A DNA stretch of 64,000 bases from Adiantum capillus-veneris (taxonomy: Eukaryota > Streptophyta > Polypodiopsida > Polypodiales > Pteridaceae): positions 55,677,340-55,741,339 of the forward strand of contig CM043942.1 of NCBI GenBank assembly GCA_014529385.2, written 5' to 3'. Below the pieces are notes generated by a model that searched no databases, was not told the DNA's origin, and saw nothing but the letters and a program-made list of their open reading frames with translations. The translations under genes and the position numbers were made by a program. Shown here one piece after another: positions 1 through 10,527 of this stretch. Each line of letters starts with the position of its first letter. The first letter of the stretch is position 1.

Positions 1-40
1 CAAGGGTAAAGCAGGCTCCATACTTAACAATCTCCCACTT
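1..40 (-). promoter_or_regulatory. Copia-1 polypurine tract and start of 3' LTR
   Basis: On minus, a purine run AAGTGGGAGAT (40-30) is followed immediately by TGTTAAGTATGG (29 downward), the TG-start of the 3' LTR. Only 29 bases of this LTR lie inside the window. Confidence 0.8.
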
Positions 41-89
41 GGAGACTGATCTCCAAACCAAACCTGTGACTGCTTTCCATTCTGGCTTC

Positions 90-575
90 TTATCCTTGAA
101 TGCCGATTGAAGATGAGTAAAAGCTCAACTTCTCCTTGTTGACCACCTTTGTAAACATGTCTGCAGGATTTTCACTTGTATGCACCTTTCCTAGCTTTAG
201 CTGTCCCTCTTCCAAAAGAGTGCGTATGAAATGATATCTCACCTCAATGTGCTTTGTCCTTGAATGAAAGGCTGAGTTCTTCACAAGATGGATAGCGCTT
301 TGGCTATCATTGTACCAGAAACAAACTTGTTTCAATCCAAGCTCTTCTAAGAATCTGTGAAGCCACAGAATTTCTTTGCTTGCCTCCGTCATTGCTACAT
401 TCTCTGCTTCCGTGGTAGAAAGTGAAACCACTTTCTGCAGCTTTGAAGCCCAGCTTATTGCTGTGCCTCCAACTGTGAACACATAGCCAGTAGTGCTCCT
501 TCGAGTATCTTTGTCACCTGCCATATCTGCATCAGCATAACCTTCTAGAAAAATATCATTTCCTCCAAAATACAA
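90..575 (-). CDS. Copia-1 RNase H domain
   Basis: The 161-residue C-terminal domain. Catalytic carboxylates are visible in context: D of [10 protein letters not shown] of [10 protein letters not shown] and D of WYNDSQSAI, followed by [14 protein letters not shown] and the final ENPADMFTK box. It removes the RNA strand of the RNA-DNA hybrid during reverse transcription. The frame ends about 50 bases before the polypurine tract, the normal spacing for Copia. The catalytic region itself looks intact. Confidence 0.88.
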   Translation of the reverse strand: MYFGGNDIFLEGYADADMAGDKDTRRSTTGYVFTVGGTAISWASKLQKVVSLSTTEAENVAMTEASKEILWLHRFLEELGLKQVCFWYNDSQSAIHLVKNSAFHSRTKHIEVRYHFIRTLLEEGQLKLGKVHTSENPADMFTKVVNKEKLSFYSSSIGIQG

Positions 576-593
576 AGCATTTGTTGTTGTCCC

Positions 594-986
594 TTATTGA
601 TACCTAAGTATCCACCTCACAGGTTGCCAATGATCTTTACCTGGGTTGTCCATGAACCTACTCACAACTCCCACTGCATGTGCAATGTCTGGCCTTGTCC
701 AGACCATAGCATACATTAGAGAACCTACCGCTGCAACATATGGAACTTTAGACATATAGGCTATCTCCTCTTGTGTCTTTGGACACATATCCTTCGTTAG
801 TTTAAAGTGACTAGCCAAAGGTGTAGAAACTGGTTTTGCATTTTTAATTGCAAACCTTTCTAGTACCTTCTTGATGTAATCTTCTTGAGATAGATTTATT
901 GTCTTCTTCGTCCTGTCCCTTGATATTTTCATACCAAGTATCCTCTTTGCAGCACCTAAATCTTTCATTGAAAAAGATTTAGACAA
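594..986 (-). CDS. Copia-1 reverse transcriptase C-terminal part
   Basis: A 130-residue segment with FSMKDLGAAKRILGMKI, the YIKKVLERF box, YVAAVGSLMYAMVWTRPDIA and the HWQPVRWILRY box that precedes Copia RNase H. It follows the YVDD-containing segment after a stop codon and a short unread gap, and ends in an in-frame stop where other copies read LRYLKGT. It is a fragment of one decayed polyprotein. Confidence 0.86.
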   Translation of the reverse strand: MSKSFSMKDLGAAKRILGMKISRDRTKKTINLSQEDYIKKVLERFAIKNAKPVSTPLASHFKLTKDMCPKTQEEIAYMSKVPYVAAVGSLMYAMVWTRPDIAHAVGVVSRFMDNPGKDHWQPVRWILRYQ

Positions 987-1010
987 CTCCTCTTTTAGGT
1001 CTTTGATGTC

Positions 1011-1820
1011 CTACATGTTAGCACTTGCAATCAACATGTCATCAACATACAACATTAGGATGATGAATTTTCTATCTCCCAAATTCTTCGTGTAGACACA
1101 GTGATCCGAGTTGCATCTTGTGAATCCATGATCCAACATCCATCGATGAAACTTCAAGTACCATTGTCTTGATGCTTGCTTTAAACCATAAAAGCTCTTC
1201 TTTACTCTGCAATCCATTTTCTCCTTACCTTTTACTTCATACCCCTTTGGTTGAAGCATGTAGATTTCCTCCTCTAAGTCACCATGAGGGAATGCCGTAT
1301 TTACATCCATTTGCTCGAGATTTAGATCATGAGCAGCCACAAGGCTTAAGACAAGCCTAATTGAGTTCATTTTTACAACTGGAGAAAATATTTCATTGAA
1401 GTCAATACCTTTCTTTTGAGAAAAACCTTTTACCACAAGCTTAGACTTGTACCTTTTCTTCCCACCTTCTTCTTCCTTCACCTTGTACACCCATTTGTTT
1501 TGAAGTGCCCGCTTACCTTTAGGCAACTCAACCAACTCCCATGGTTGGTTGCGATGTAGTGAGTCCATCTCCACTTGCATGCTCTTCATCCATTCTTCTT
1601 TGGATTCATGTTGCATAGCTTCTTCGTATGATTCCGGCTCTCCAGAATCTGAGATCAAGAGATGGTTGAAGGAAGGAACAAACCATTCTGGAGGTCTACT
1701 TGCTCTTGTAGATCTTTGGGGAATAGGTTGAGGCTCCTCATTTGGTTGACATTGTTGCACATTGTCACCGTTTGTAGTCCTTGAGTTCTTCACCGTCCTC
1801 AAGCTCCATGTACTCATCAC
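1011..1820 (-). CDS. Copia-1 reverse transcriptase, N-terminal two thirds
   Basis: The 269-residue segment holds the conserved Copia RT start (W-x2-A-M-x2-E near residue 80, NKWVYKVK), the catalytic-domain motifs VVKGFSQKKGIDF, MDVNTAFPHGDLEEEIYM and SFYGLKQASRQWY, and the active-site YVDDMLIAS close to its end. It is interrupted by an in-frame TAG just after the YVDD box, and the palm/connection part continues at 986. The usual KTAFLHG reads NTAFPHG here, another mark of decay. Confidence 0.88.
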   Translation of the reverse strand: MMSTWSLRTVKNSRTTNGDNVQQCQPNEEPQPIPQRSTRASRPPEWFVPSFNHLLISDSGEPESYEEAMQHESKEEWMKSMQVEMDSLHRNQPWELVELPKGKRALQNKWVYKVKEEEGGKKRYKSKLVVKGFSQKKGIDFNEIFSPVVKMNSIRLVLSLVAAHDLNLEQMDVNTAFPHGDLEEEIYMLQPKGYEVKGKEKMDCRVKKSFYGLKQASRQWYLKFHRWMLDHGFTRCNSDHCVYTKNLGDRKFIILMLYVDDMLIASANM

Positions 1821-2061
1821 CTGTTTCTCTTGTTTGTTTTCTTTCCAAGTAATCTTTGTACATATTTTGTTCGTTAAAAATTACATCCCTACTTCTTAAG
1901 ATTTTAGCATCTTCAAGATTCCATAGGCAATACCCAAAGTCACCTTCTCCATAGCCAATGAAGAAACACTTTTTGGACTTTGCATCTAGCTTTGATCTTA
2001 GGCTTCTATCTATGTGCATGAAAGCCTCACACCCAAACACTTTGAGAAATGCATAATTCAC
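1765..2061 (-). CDS. Copia-1 integrase C-terminal segment
   Basis: A 98-residue open segment directly downstream of the gag-integrase frame. It carries the Copia integrase C-terminal signature (KVFGCEAFMHI, then KKCFFIGYGEGDFGYCLWN) and an acidic linker before RT. It is separated from the upstream frame by a frameshift near 2065 and from the RT frame by another near 1800. It belongs to the same decayed polyprotein and is not an independent gene. Confidence 0.82.
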   Translation of the reverse strand: MNYAFLKVFGCEAFMHIDRSLRSKLDAKSKKCFFIGYGEGDFGYCLWNLEDAKILRSRDVIFNEQNMYKDYLERKQTRETGDEYMELEDGEELKDYKR

Positions 2062-2073
2062 CAGTTTACCTAT

Positions 2074-3930
2074 TCATGCCTCTTTTGGAACCCCCCCATC
2101 CAATGCCGTTGAGGGTGACCGATTGATTAAGTACACACGCGTACTTACAGCTTCCGCCCAAAGCTCAGGCGGTAGGCCTGCATGTAGCTGCATGCTTCGT
2201 GCTCGCTCCATGATTTCCCTGTTCATCCTTTCCGAAATCCCATTCTGTTGAGGTGTCCTTGGGGTTGTCCTTTGCCTCCGAATGCCATTGCTAGCACAAA
2301 AGCTTTCAGAAGCTTGGCTGCAATATTCGCCTCCATTGTCAGATCTGAGGCATTTAACCTTGGTACCTGTTTCATTCTCCACAAAGGCTTTCCACCTTTG
2401 AAATATGGAAAATACATCGGATTTATTCTTCATGACATAAACCCATGTTTTTATAGTCGCATCGTCTATGAATGTTACATAGTACAATGAGCCACCAAGT
2501 GATGGTGTACTTGCATGACCCCAAACATCAGAATGAACCAACTCAACTTTTTTCTTTCTTTCATTTCCTGATTTTTGAAATTTTACACTCTTTTGTTGAC
2601 CATAAACACAATCTTCACAGAACTCTAAGTCCACTTCTTTCAAACCTGGTAGAAGCTTCTTTGTTTGAAGGATTTGCATTCCTTTGGCACTCATATGCCC
2701 AAGTCGGTAGTGCCACACCGCACTGTTAACTTCTGTAGTTGCTGCACAAGTTGAAGGTTGCGTGCTAATAGTACACAAGTAAAGTGTACCGACTTTTTCT
2801 CCCTTGGAAACCACCAAAGATCCCTTTGAGATCTTCCACCTTTTGTTTCCGAATGGAATGTTGTGACCTTCATCATCCAATTGTCGTGTAGAGATCAAAT
2901 TTTTGCGAAGAGAAGGAACATGCCTAACATCTTTAAGCTTGCACTCATTTCCATTAGCAGTTTTGACAGAAACTGTACCTTTGCCGACAATCTCACAAGC
3001 TTCATCATCTCCCAAGTATACATACCCAAAATTACCTTTGGTGTAGTCTTGGAAATGTTGCTTGTGTGGTGTGGCATGGAATGAAGCCCCGGAATCTACT
3101 ATCCAGGAATTAGACACATTGTCTAATGAGAGAATTAGAGCATCTTGCTCTACTTTACCTGCCACATTGGCCTCCGATGTTGGCTTGTTGTCTTGAGACT
3201 CTGTCTCCTTCTTCTTCTTAGACCAGCAATCCTTCTTGACATGGCCCTTCTTGCCGCAGTTCCAACATTCAAGAACTGACTTTGTGCGTGACTTGCTCAA
3301 CCTTGAGCAATCACGACCCTTTTGGTTTTTGAACCTCTCCTTAGGCCTACCTCTTGTTTCCACTAACAGTGCAACACTTGATGATTCTCCTATGCTTCTC
3401 CTTCGTATTTCCTCGCAAGAAATAGAATTACTTACAGCCATCACAAGGCTGTCCCAACTATCCGGTAGAGATGATAGTATAAGGAGAGCTCGCACTTCGT
3501 CATCGAAATTGATTTTCACCGATCGAAGTTGACTTATGTTTGTGTTAAAGTCATTTAGGTGTTCTGCAACTGAACCATTCTCTCTCATCTTTAGATTGAA
3601 CAAGCACTTCATAAGAAATACCTTATTGGATGCCGATGGTTTCTCGTAGAAGTCGTCAAGTGACTTCATCAAGTCCTCCGTGGTCTTCATCTCCGAAACA
3701 TTGAAGGCCACCGTTGACACCAAGCTTAACCGGATTATTCCCTGTGCCTTTCGATCAAGGACAATCCATGCTTCATCTGCCATTGTTGTGGGCTTCTTCG
3801 CAAGACCGCCTAGTGGCAAATAGAGCTCCTTCTGGTAGAGATAGTCTTCAATCTGCATCTTCCAATGTTGGTAGTTTTTGCCGTTGAACTTCTCAATCTT
3901 GAGCTTCCCTTCCTCCGCCATACCTCCCAC
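2074..3930 (-). CDS. Copia-1 gag, protease and integrase part of the polyprotein
   Basis: The 618-residue open frame starts MGGMAEEGKLKIEKFNGKNY, a typical Copia gag start. A CCHC zinc knuckle (CWNCGKKGHVKKDCW) lies near residue 222 and the aspartic protease motif WIVDSGAS near residue 275. The GAG-pre-integrase region follows (VWHYRLGHMS with downstream C-x2-C), then the integrase core with D in HSDVWG, D in LRSDNGGEY and E in NGISERMNR. Gag packages the RNA, protease matures the polyprotein and integrase inserts the cDNA. The frame ends inside the integrase C-terminal part and resumes at 2061 after a frameshift, so the polyprotein is broken. The start has no strong competitor upstream. Confidence 0.9.
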   Translation of the reverse strand: MGGMAEEGKLKIEKFNGKNYQHWKMQIEDYLYQKELYLPLGGLAKKPTTMADEAWIVLDRKAQGIIRLSLVSTVAFNVSEMKTTEDLMKSLDDFYEKPSASNKVFLMKCLFNLKMRENGSVAEHLNDFNTNISQLRSVKINFDDEVRALLILSSLPDSWDSLVMAVSNSISCEEIRRRSIGESSSVALLVETRGRPKERFKNQKGRDCSRLSKSRTKSVLECWNCGKKGHVKKDCWSKKKKETESQDNKPTSEANVAGKVEQDALILSLDNVSNSWIVDSGASFHATPHKQHFQDYTKGNFGYVYLGDDEACEIVGKGTVSVKTANGNECKLKDVRHVPSLRKNLISTRQLDDEGHNIPFGNKRWKISKGSLVVSKGEKVGTLYLCTISTQPSTCAATTEVNSAVWHYRLGHMSAKGMQILQTKKLLPGLKEVDLEFCEDCVYGQQKSVKFQKSGNERKKKVELVHSDVWGHASTPSLGGSLYYVTFIDDATIKTWVYVMKNKSDVFSIFQRWKAFVENETGTKVKCLRSDNGGEYCSQASESFCASNGIRRQRTTPRTPQQNGISERMNREIMERARSMQLHAGLPPELWAEAVSTRVYLINRSPSTALDGGVPKEA

Positions 3931-3980
3931 TCAAGTCAAGGAATCCTTTCCTTGACATAATTTAGCTACGAGCAAAGCTT

Positions 3981-3992
3981 GCTCTGATACCA
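3981..3992 (-). promoter_or_regulatory. Copia-1 primer-binding site (initiator Met tRNA)
   Basis: The reverse complement reads TGGTATCAGAGC, the standard plant Copia primer site complementary to the 3' end of initiator methionine tRNA. Two bases upstream the LTR ends in TAACA. The site lies about 50 bases upstream of the gag start codon. Confidence 0.9.
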
Positions 3993-4246
3993 GTTGTTAG
4001 GAAATAAGACGTAGCTAAATAGATAATTGAGTAGATTACAAAAATGTCTCGACAACATTTAGACAAAATGTCAGGGCTCAAGAGGAGCAAGGAGAGGATA
4101 AATTGGAACCACATGTTGTGGCTGAGCCTGAGCCACCTATTTTGCGTAGATCTGGACGTATCACGCGACCTCCTGATCGGTTTGTTCCATCTATGAACTA
4201 TGTCATGTTGACTGATTGCAATTAGCCTTCATGTTACAAGGAAGCA

Positions 4247-5365
4247 GTGCAAATGAAGGACTCTGGGAATTGGCAATTGTCCATGCAGTCAGAGATGACA
4301 GCTCTGCATAAAAACCAGACATGGAAGCTAGTTAAATTACCACAGGGCAAAAAGGCTCTACCTTGTAAATGGGTTTACAGGTATAAGATCACCGCTCATG
4401 ATAGTCAGCCAAAGTACAAAGCAAGGCTTGTTGCCAAGGGCTTTAAGCAAGAACAAGGCATTGACTTTGATGAAGTCTTCTCTCCGGTGGTCAAGATGAC
4501 TACATTGAGATTCTTTCTTGCATTGGTTGCCATATTAGATTTGGTGTTGCACCAAATGGATGTCAAGACAGCGTTCTTGCATGGTGATTTAGATGTGGAA
4601 ATTTACATGCAACAGCCAGAAGGGTTTGTTGAGAAAGGCAAGGAAGATTTGGTATGCCAGTTGTTAAAGAGTCTTTATGGCTTTAAAAAATCACCGAGGG
4701 CATGGTACCATAAATTCCACAAGTTTATGCTTTCTCAAGGCTACAAACGTAGTGAGTTCGATCACTGTCTATATACAAAGAAGGCTAAGGATGGTAGTTG
4801 GCTGATCCTTATTTTGTATGTGGATGACATGTTGATTGCTGGCAAGCACTTGGAAGAAATTTCAGCTTTGAAGTCAAAGATGGAAAAATCGTTTGACATG
4901 AAAGACATGGGTGAGGCAAGTCATATACTTGGTATGCTCATTGAGAGAGACAGATCAAAGAAGTTGATTTGGTTATCTCAAACAGAGAATATTGACAAGG
5001 TTTTTCAACGTTTCAATATGGAGAAGGGAAAGGCATTGAGTGTTCCATTGCCACCATACGTGAAACTTAGCAAACAAGATTGTCCTGTGTCTGAGGAAGA
5101 ACAGGCTAAAATGGATAAGATTCCATATGCTTCTGCAGTGGGTAGTTTGATGTATGCAATGATTGCTACTCGCCCAGACATTGCATTTGCAGTGGGAATA
5201 GTAGGTCGATTCATGTCAAACCTAGGCAAGAAACATTGGGAGGCAGTGAAAGGAATATTGAGATACCTGAAAGCTACAAAGAGTATGCGTATATGCTATG
5301 GGAGTCAGGAGCTAAGTGTAAAGGGTTTTGCAGACTCAGATTATGCAGGTGACTTAGACAACTGA
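4247..5365 (+). CDS. Copia-2 reverse transcriptase plus start of RNase H
   Basis: The 372-residue frame reads the whole Copia RT: NQTWKLVKLPQGKKAL, CKWVYRYK, LVAKGFKQEQGIDF, MDVKTAFLHGDLDVEIYM, SLYGFKKSPRAWY, active-site YVDDMLIAG and the SLMYAMIATRPDIAFAVG box, then the first RNase H aspartate in FADSDYAGD. It ends at a TGA where Copia reads N-R-R-S-T; this fits a CGA to TGA change. Upstream coding sequence back to about 4075 is in the same frame but carries a TAG at about 4224, which is why the open segment starts at this Met. Confidence 0.9.
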   Translation: MQMKDSGNWQLSMQSEMTALHKNQTWKLVKLPQGKKALPCKWVYRYKITAHDSQPKYKARLVAKGFKQEQGIDFDEVFSPVVKMTTLRFFLALVAILDLVLHQMDVKTAFLHGDLDVEIYMQQPEGFVEKGKEDLVCQLLKSLYGFKKSPRAWYHKFHKFMLSQGYKRSEFDHCLYTKKAKDGSWLILILYVDDMLIAGKHLEEISALKSKMEKSFDMKDMGEASHILGMLIERDRSKKLIWLSQTENIDKVFQRFNMEKGKALSVPLPPYVKLSKQDCPVSEEEQAKMDKIPYASAVGSLMYAMIATRPDIAFAVGIVGRFMSNLGKKHWEAVKGILRYLKATKSMRICYGSQELSVKGFADSDYAGDLDN

Positions 5366-5776
5366 AGGTCTACGTCAGGGTATGTCTTTACATTGGCTGG
5401 TGGAGCAGTATCATGGCGTTCTAGATTACAAGATTGTGTTACTCAGTCTACTACAAAGGCTGAATATGTTGCAGCATCAGAGGGATGCAGATAATCAATA
5501 TGGCTTAATCGACTAGTAACAGATTTGGAAATCAAAGAAGAGATGCCCGTGTTATATTGTGATAGTCAGAGTGCTATACAACTGGCTCGGAATCCAATTT
5601 ATCACTCAAAGACAAAGCATGTGGATGTGAAGTATCATTTCATCTGGGAAATGCTCGAGGATAAGAAAATTCATCTTGTCAAAGTTCACACCACAGAAAA
5701 TCCTGCTGATCTACGTACAAAAGGACTTCCCTTAGAGAGCTTTGCGCACTTTCACAAGCAATTAGGTGTAGGGTAG
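5366..5776 (+). pseudogene. Copia-2 RNase H C-terminal part
   Basis: After the TGA the frame continues with the RNase H core ([19 protein letters not shown], a TTKAEYVAA box where TTEAEY is usual, YCDSQSAIQLARNP, SKTKHVDVKYHFI, ENPADLRTKGLP). A second stop lies near 5493. The change of the family's TTEAEY glutamate region to TKAEY leaves the following E intact. The frame ends at 5776, about 80 bases before the polypurine tract. Confidence 0.8.
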
Positions 5777-5854
5777 TACATCACTTCTCTACATCTCTTG
5801 TATATTAGCTTGTATAGTAGCTTCTCTCACATTGAAAGTACGACATTGGACTTT

Positions 5855-6064
5855 AAGTGGGAGGTTGTTGGGGTATAAAGCCCAATGTGGTCGCCGAGGT
5901 AAGTGGGCGGGCCGCCAGGTATGTACACATATTCTTTTGTAAAAACCTAATAAGAACTCACTATGCTCTACACATTACAGTAGAGCGTCACCATATCTTC
6001 GTGCTCTTCTTCTCGCACTCTCTCTCGCGTCACACTTCCGCTCGTACTCCTTCAGATTCCATCA
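5855..6064 (+). repeat. Copia-2 polypurine tract and 3' LTR
   Basis: AAGTGGGAGGT (5855-5865) is followed by TGTTGGGGTATAAAGCCC, a TG LTR start. The LTR most likely ends in ATCA at about 6064, giving roughly 199 bp, because sequence shared with the duplicated repeat starts a few bases further on. There is no 5' partner to prove the end. Confidence 0.65.
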
Positions 6065-7184
6065 ATATACCACCATCTCTCCTCCACCATTCAACGTCTC
6101 TGTGGCCTTGAACAACGCATCCAAAAAATGTGAAAAACCATCCGACTCTCCACTGTTGCCACCATCCACAAACTTCAATTGGCCATAACTCTATACTTAC
6201 AACTTAGATCGACAACCCATCAATTCTAGCTAGCTCCACACACTACATACTTCTCTTGAGAACTTTGGTAAGCCCAAAAAAGTTCCAGATGGCATGCCTA
6301 CTGAGGCAGTTAAACTGGCACTGACCTAGCCCCTGAAAAAACTTCAAATGGCCATATCTCAAGCATGTAGACTCCAATTTTCAATCTCAAAAGATACACA
6401 TGCTCCATAAACTAAACACTCTAGTTATATACACTCACCTTTTCTATGACCACCCATCTGCACCTATCCATCCCGTACGAGATCTGCAAGGCACTCCACA
6501 TTCAAATTCCAATAACTTCCACCCTATAGCTCCGATTGAGGAGTAGTCTTGACCGGTTTGTAGAGCACCTTGAGCACTACATCTTACCACATGACTCCAC
6601 CACTTTGAACACCTTGATCTACCAACCTATTTAGCCGATCATGGAGCCTTTATGGCCTAAAAATACACCTCAAGCATACATTCCAGCAACCACTTGCCTA
6701 CCTAGGACCTCCACACCTACTTTAGCACTCGAGCATGCACTTGTAAACATACATAGCATTGTCTGTGCCTGCTCCTAGCTTCGACCATGTTTGATTGCAC
6801 CAACGTGTATAAATTCTTCCAATATGGGTGTATACTAAAGGACAGGTGACAATCGAGTAAGAAATCTCTCATTATTAGAAGTCTAAATTTTACTATCATA
6901 AGATGATGTTTGTATCAAATAGGTGTTGTTGAAGTTTTGAGAAGGTGTGTACAAATTCAAGGCAAGATGCAAGTAATTACTAAAGCACACAGCCTCTCAT
7001 TCAAAGAAGTCTGAACTAGAATCTTACTAAGTATTGATGGAGTTCTGAGAAGGTGTGTAAAAATGCAAGGCCAGATGCAAGTAATTACTAAAGCACACAC
7101 TAGAAGTGGACACTTCCCTACTACAAGAAAATTCTTCAAGTTGGTTCATGGTGGTAGAGTATGATATCAAATGTTTGAGATTTT

Positions 7185-7442
7185 TTGAACACATGTGACA
7201 TTTGTGAGAGAATGTGCAAGCCAACATCACTAGACATGAATTTGGAACAAAAAACAACCTATAAATTTGTAGCTGAGGCCATCAATCTAAAAACTATCAA
7301 CCCTATATATGTGTCTAAGCAGCTGTTCACCATGCTTCTTGTGATAGCTTTGGACAATAAGTGTCCAATTAACCTAAGCACACTATTTTATGCTCTAGTG
7401 TGGTGTTTAGAGAGCAAAGCTAAAATCCCAACACCTGTTTAA
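7185..7442 (+). CDS. Unknown short open frame conserved in both repeat copies
   Basis: An 85-residue frame also present in the second copy (28463-28693) with only a handful of changes, for example IYVSKQLF against MYVSKELF, and the same stop after KIPTPV. The core reads like a helical gag-type or plant-transposon domain (FVAEAINLKTINP, then LLVIALDNKC and LFYALVWCLES). I do not recognise a named family with certainty. Conservation may only reflect recent duplication. Confidence 0.35.
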   Translation: MNTCDICERMCKPTSLDMNLEQKTTYKFVAEAINLKTINPIYVSKQLFTMLLVIALDNKCPINLSTLFYALVWCLESKAKIPTPV

Positions 7443-8159
7443 ATCCTCATATGTTTGGCAAGTTTTCTACTAGATGACTTGCAAGACAGGGCATCCCAAA
7501 CTTCTGGCACCAAAGCCCAATAGAATATAAGATCAAACATTGGATCTAGCCAAATTAGAAGGGCAAGAAGACATGTAACATGAACAGAGAGTGGACGGGG
7601 CAAGGAGATTTTGAAAATACCACAAAGAAAAAAAAACTATCAAAAGAATATTGAGACTAGCTCATCGCCAAAGAAAATAATCCAAACAAAAGAAGGCACA
7701 ATGAACCATTAAACTGGTAGGAGGGAAACTAGAATGCACGGCCATAGTACCACTATCAAGGAACCCCGAAGACAACCATCGATGTAAACCAAGAAATAAA
7801 TGAATCTAAGAAGACACAAAATTGAAAACTACCACATTGAAACAAAAATCCCCAATCGCCACTGCAACAACAATTCAAAGGTTACCTTATAGACCTGAGG
7901 CCTTACAAAAGCAACACCTAGTGGGATATATTCAGAAATTTTCACTTCCAATGCCTTTATCCCATCATGCTTAGCTCATAGCTCAAGTTCCATCAAGTTT
8001 CAACTCATCAATACCACACACCTACTACAAATACCATACAATTCTCATGTTGTCAAATATGAAAGTAAGAGCATAAATGTGGATACCATTACCAATGGAT
8101 GCATAGCCACAATCCAAACAGGATGGAATAAAATTGTCAATCCAGTGGGCCAAAAATCC

Positions 8160-8720
8160 GGAATCTATGTTCCCAAGGTGACCTTTGACATCGGCCAACT
8201 CAGACAATGGTTGGACTCAAGAGACTCAAAATTTAGAATTATAGTGGAATTTTGAATTAATCACACATGACAAGGTTTTGATAGTGAGCAAGTAGTTAAC
8301 AAAAAATAGAGAAAATCCATCAAAGGATTGGAGCAGTAAACTAAAGAACTGGAAAATTTTAATTCCAATGAGAAGGTTAAGAAATGGAACCTAGGGAAAT
8401 ATCTGAAAGAGTACTAGTCTATGTTAGACCAGAAGCAACCAATTGTTGATAGTTTAAAGGAGGCCCACAATGTAATGAAGTAGTCCATTTTGGATAATTA
8501 TATCCACTAGTATCTGGTAGATATCACAAACTTGGAAGAAAATCTATCCCTAACCAGGCGGACCTACAAAATCCGGTTGCAAACATGAAAGAGGACTTAG
8601 AAGATAACGCGACCAAATAAACAAGTGCTTTAGAAAATCAAGCAATATTGGAGCATCTCCAATTAAGACAAGATGAACACAAACAGGAGGATGATCTTAG
8701 TCAACATTAGATGGTCTTTA
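8160..8720 (+). pseudogene. Decayed coiled-coil-like coding region inside repeat copy 1
   Basis: In one frame about 100 codons read as a Lys/Glu/Gln-rich helical protein (TKELENFNSNEKVKKW, MLDQKQPIVDSLKEAHNVMK) broken by stops. Three TAG codons fall where CAG would fit, and all three recur in copy 2 (about 34250-34360). At 8337-8339 copy 1 has TAA where copy 2 has CAA (34174-34176). This shows C-to-T decay at glutamine codons, some before and some after the duplication. The function is unknown; a gag or transposon protein is the simplest guess. Confidence 0.45.
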
Positions 8721-10527
8721 CTTGTAGGAACAAGGGGAAAATTGTCATAATCCTAACTATACAATTCTCACTTATGTTGTGAATACGATTCCAACTTCAG
8801 TATATCATAGTACTTTCTACATGATTTGTTGTGCCTATAGATAAAGTATAGCTTGTGTAAGATCAAGCTGGTGAATTAGATTTCACTCCAAAAGGCAGTT
8901 CTCAAACTGACGTATATATATTGAACTCCTAGCTAAGAAGACCAAGGTTCTCAATCCATGCCATTACTTTAGATGTATTGTTCATATTCACTAATCCATA
9001 CTTTTAGTGTTTGGTTAACAGGTCAAGGAATTGACTAGATTAATAGAGGTAGGGATTTTGGTGACGCACCTTTACCTTTTTTGTTTTCTAATGCCCTTTT
9101 TCCTTGAGGTAAGTATATGATACTTTTCCTCATCATAATAAGTATTCAATTTAATTTTATTTCATTTTTAAATATGCTTTGAATGAACTTTCACCCACTT
9201 ATCTCTTTAGGTACATGACAAGGTCATGTTTGAGGAAAGGATTCTAGGGGTTAGTGTACGTAGTACCTCCTCTGTCAAGCTTCCCTTTTCATATGTTAAC
9301 AACTACAGGCATTAAATTTATTTTAATTGATTTTCAATCAAAGATTATATGGCTACAAGGTTAGCGATCGTTTTTTTGAATGGCCACATGTTGCTCCTAC
9401 TGTATATAAGGCTGCAAAATCTGGGCTTACGAATCAAGGAGATTGATTTAGCCAATTTGGAGCAAGGTTTATGATGGATGCCACCTTCACATAGTGAACA
9501 TCACTATGTGAGACATATGACACATGTGAAGAATATGAGTCTAGGAGGATTGACACATGCACCTTCTTTCCTAATAATCTAGTGGGATGGAGTCACTAAG
9601 TGCTGATCAAGTCTCATAGACCATTTCAAGCATTTGATATAAGGAAAAATTTTAGTGGGGCCAAAATCTGTAAGGCGTAGCAGCGCATGTTTCAAAATGC
9701 TTGCCATAAACCATCCATAATCCAAAATTCAATCATAAATCATAATCCGTTTCCCATGACATGGGTGAGGACTCCACCCCTCTTACGTGATACATAACCA
9801 TTTTGCAAACCACTTTATCACACCAATGGTTGCAAAAAATTTGATAGGACAAACATACCAAAAAAATAATCCAAGAGCCACACTAGCTAACACAACAAAA
9901 AAAACATAAGTGTATCAATAATTACAAGGGAAATCTCAGTCCTTGATCATAAGCCATAATCATCAATGAACCCAAGTGCCACACTTGGAGTTTTACTTGC
10001 ACTCATTGTTGGCAAACTCATCCAATAGACATGGTCCTTAAAAAAAAAAATCTAATGTATAAAAAAAATCTGACGAGCAAGTAAACATAATCTCAAATCA
10101 CCAACTTAAAATGTTTGAACTACATGTGAACAACATACCACAATTGTACATCTTCCTCCTTCTACATAGAGCTAGTTTTTTTTAACTTAAAAGGATGAAA
10201 AGCAGTACACATACGCACATGAGACATCCACACATTCTCTCTGAGATTCCATGCACATTATAACCTCATTACATAACTATAATCATGACACAAAACAGTA
10301 CACACAAGAGATAGTGTTTGACCCATGTCAATGCATCAAGCTCAACCCTGTAACATAGGTTATCATCATAGCATATCACTCCATTGATATGAAACTCAAG
10401 CTAACACTATGGTGAGAAAAGAAGCCTTTATATGCAAAGATAAGCACACATTCAAGTTAGAAAAGCATACATCTTCACATAAGGTCAAATTGGTGGAAAC
10501 AACTCACCGAAACTAATCATAAAGCAT

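Larger units (their letters stand above)
1..4060 (-). mobile_element. Copia-1, nearly full-length Ty1/Copia retrotransposon
   Basis: Read on minus, the order is 5' LTR remnant (3995 to about 4060), primer site (3981-3992), gag, protease, integrase, reverse transcriptase, RNase H, polypurine tract (30-40) and the first 29 bases of the 3' LTR (1-29), which runs off the window. The order protease-integrase-RT-RNase H defines Copia. The frame is broken at about four points, so this copy is not autonomous, but every domain is still readable. The 5' LTR is cut by the oppositely oriented Copia-2 fragment at about 4060-4075. The exact right end is uncertain. Confidence 0.9.
4070..6064 (+). mobile_element. 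Copia-2, 5'-truncated Copia element
   Basis: The plus-strand fragment begins inside the integrase-RT linker near 4070 and runs through RT, RNase H, the polypurine tract (5855-5865) and a 3' LTR (5866 to about 6064). Gag, protease, integrase and the 5' LTR are missing. It abuts Copia-1 tail to tail on the left and the 4.5 kb repeat copy on the right. RT is more intact than in Copia-1. Confidence 0.88.
6070..10527. repeat. 4.5 kb repeat, copy 1 (empty Copia-4 site)
   Basis: Nearly the same sequence recurs at 27306-29191 plus 33794-36526. The two align end to end apart from small indels and the Copia-4 insertion carried only by copy 2; copy 1 reads straight through that site near 7956-7960. Copy 1 also lacks about 170 bases present in copy 2 near 36150-36310. 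No LTR, terminal inverted repeat or clear transposase was found, so the class is open: a non-autonomous or decayed element, or a segmental duplication. Broken coding traces lie at 7185-7442 and 8160-8720. Confidence 0.8.
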
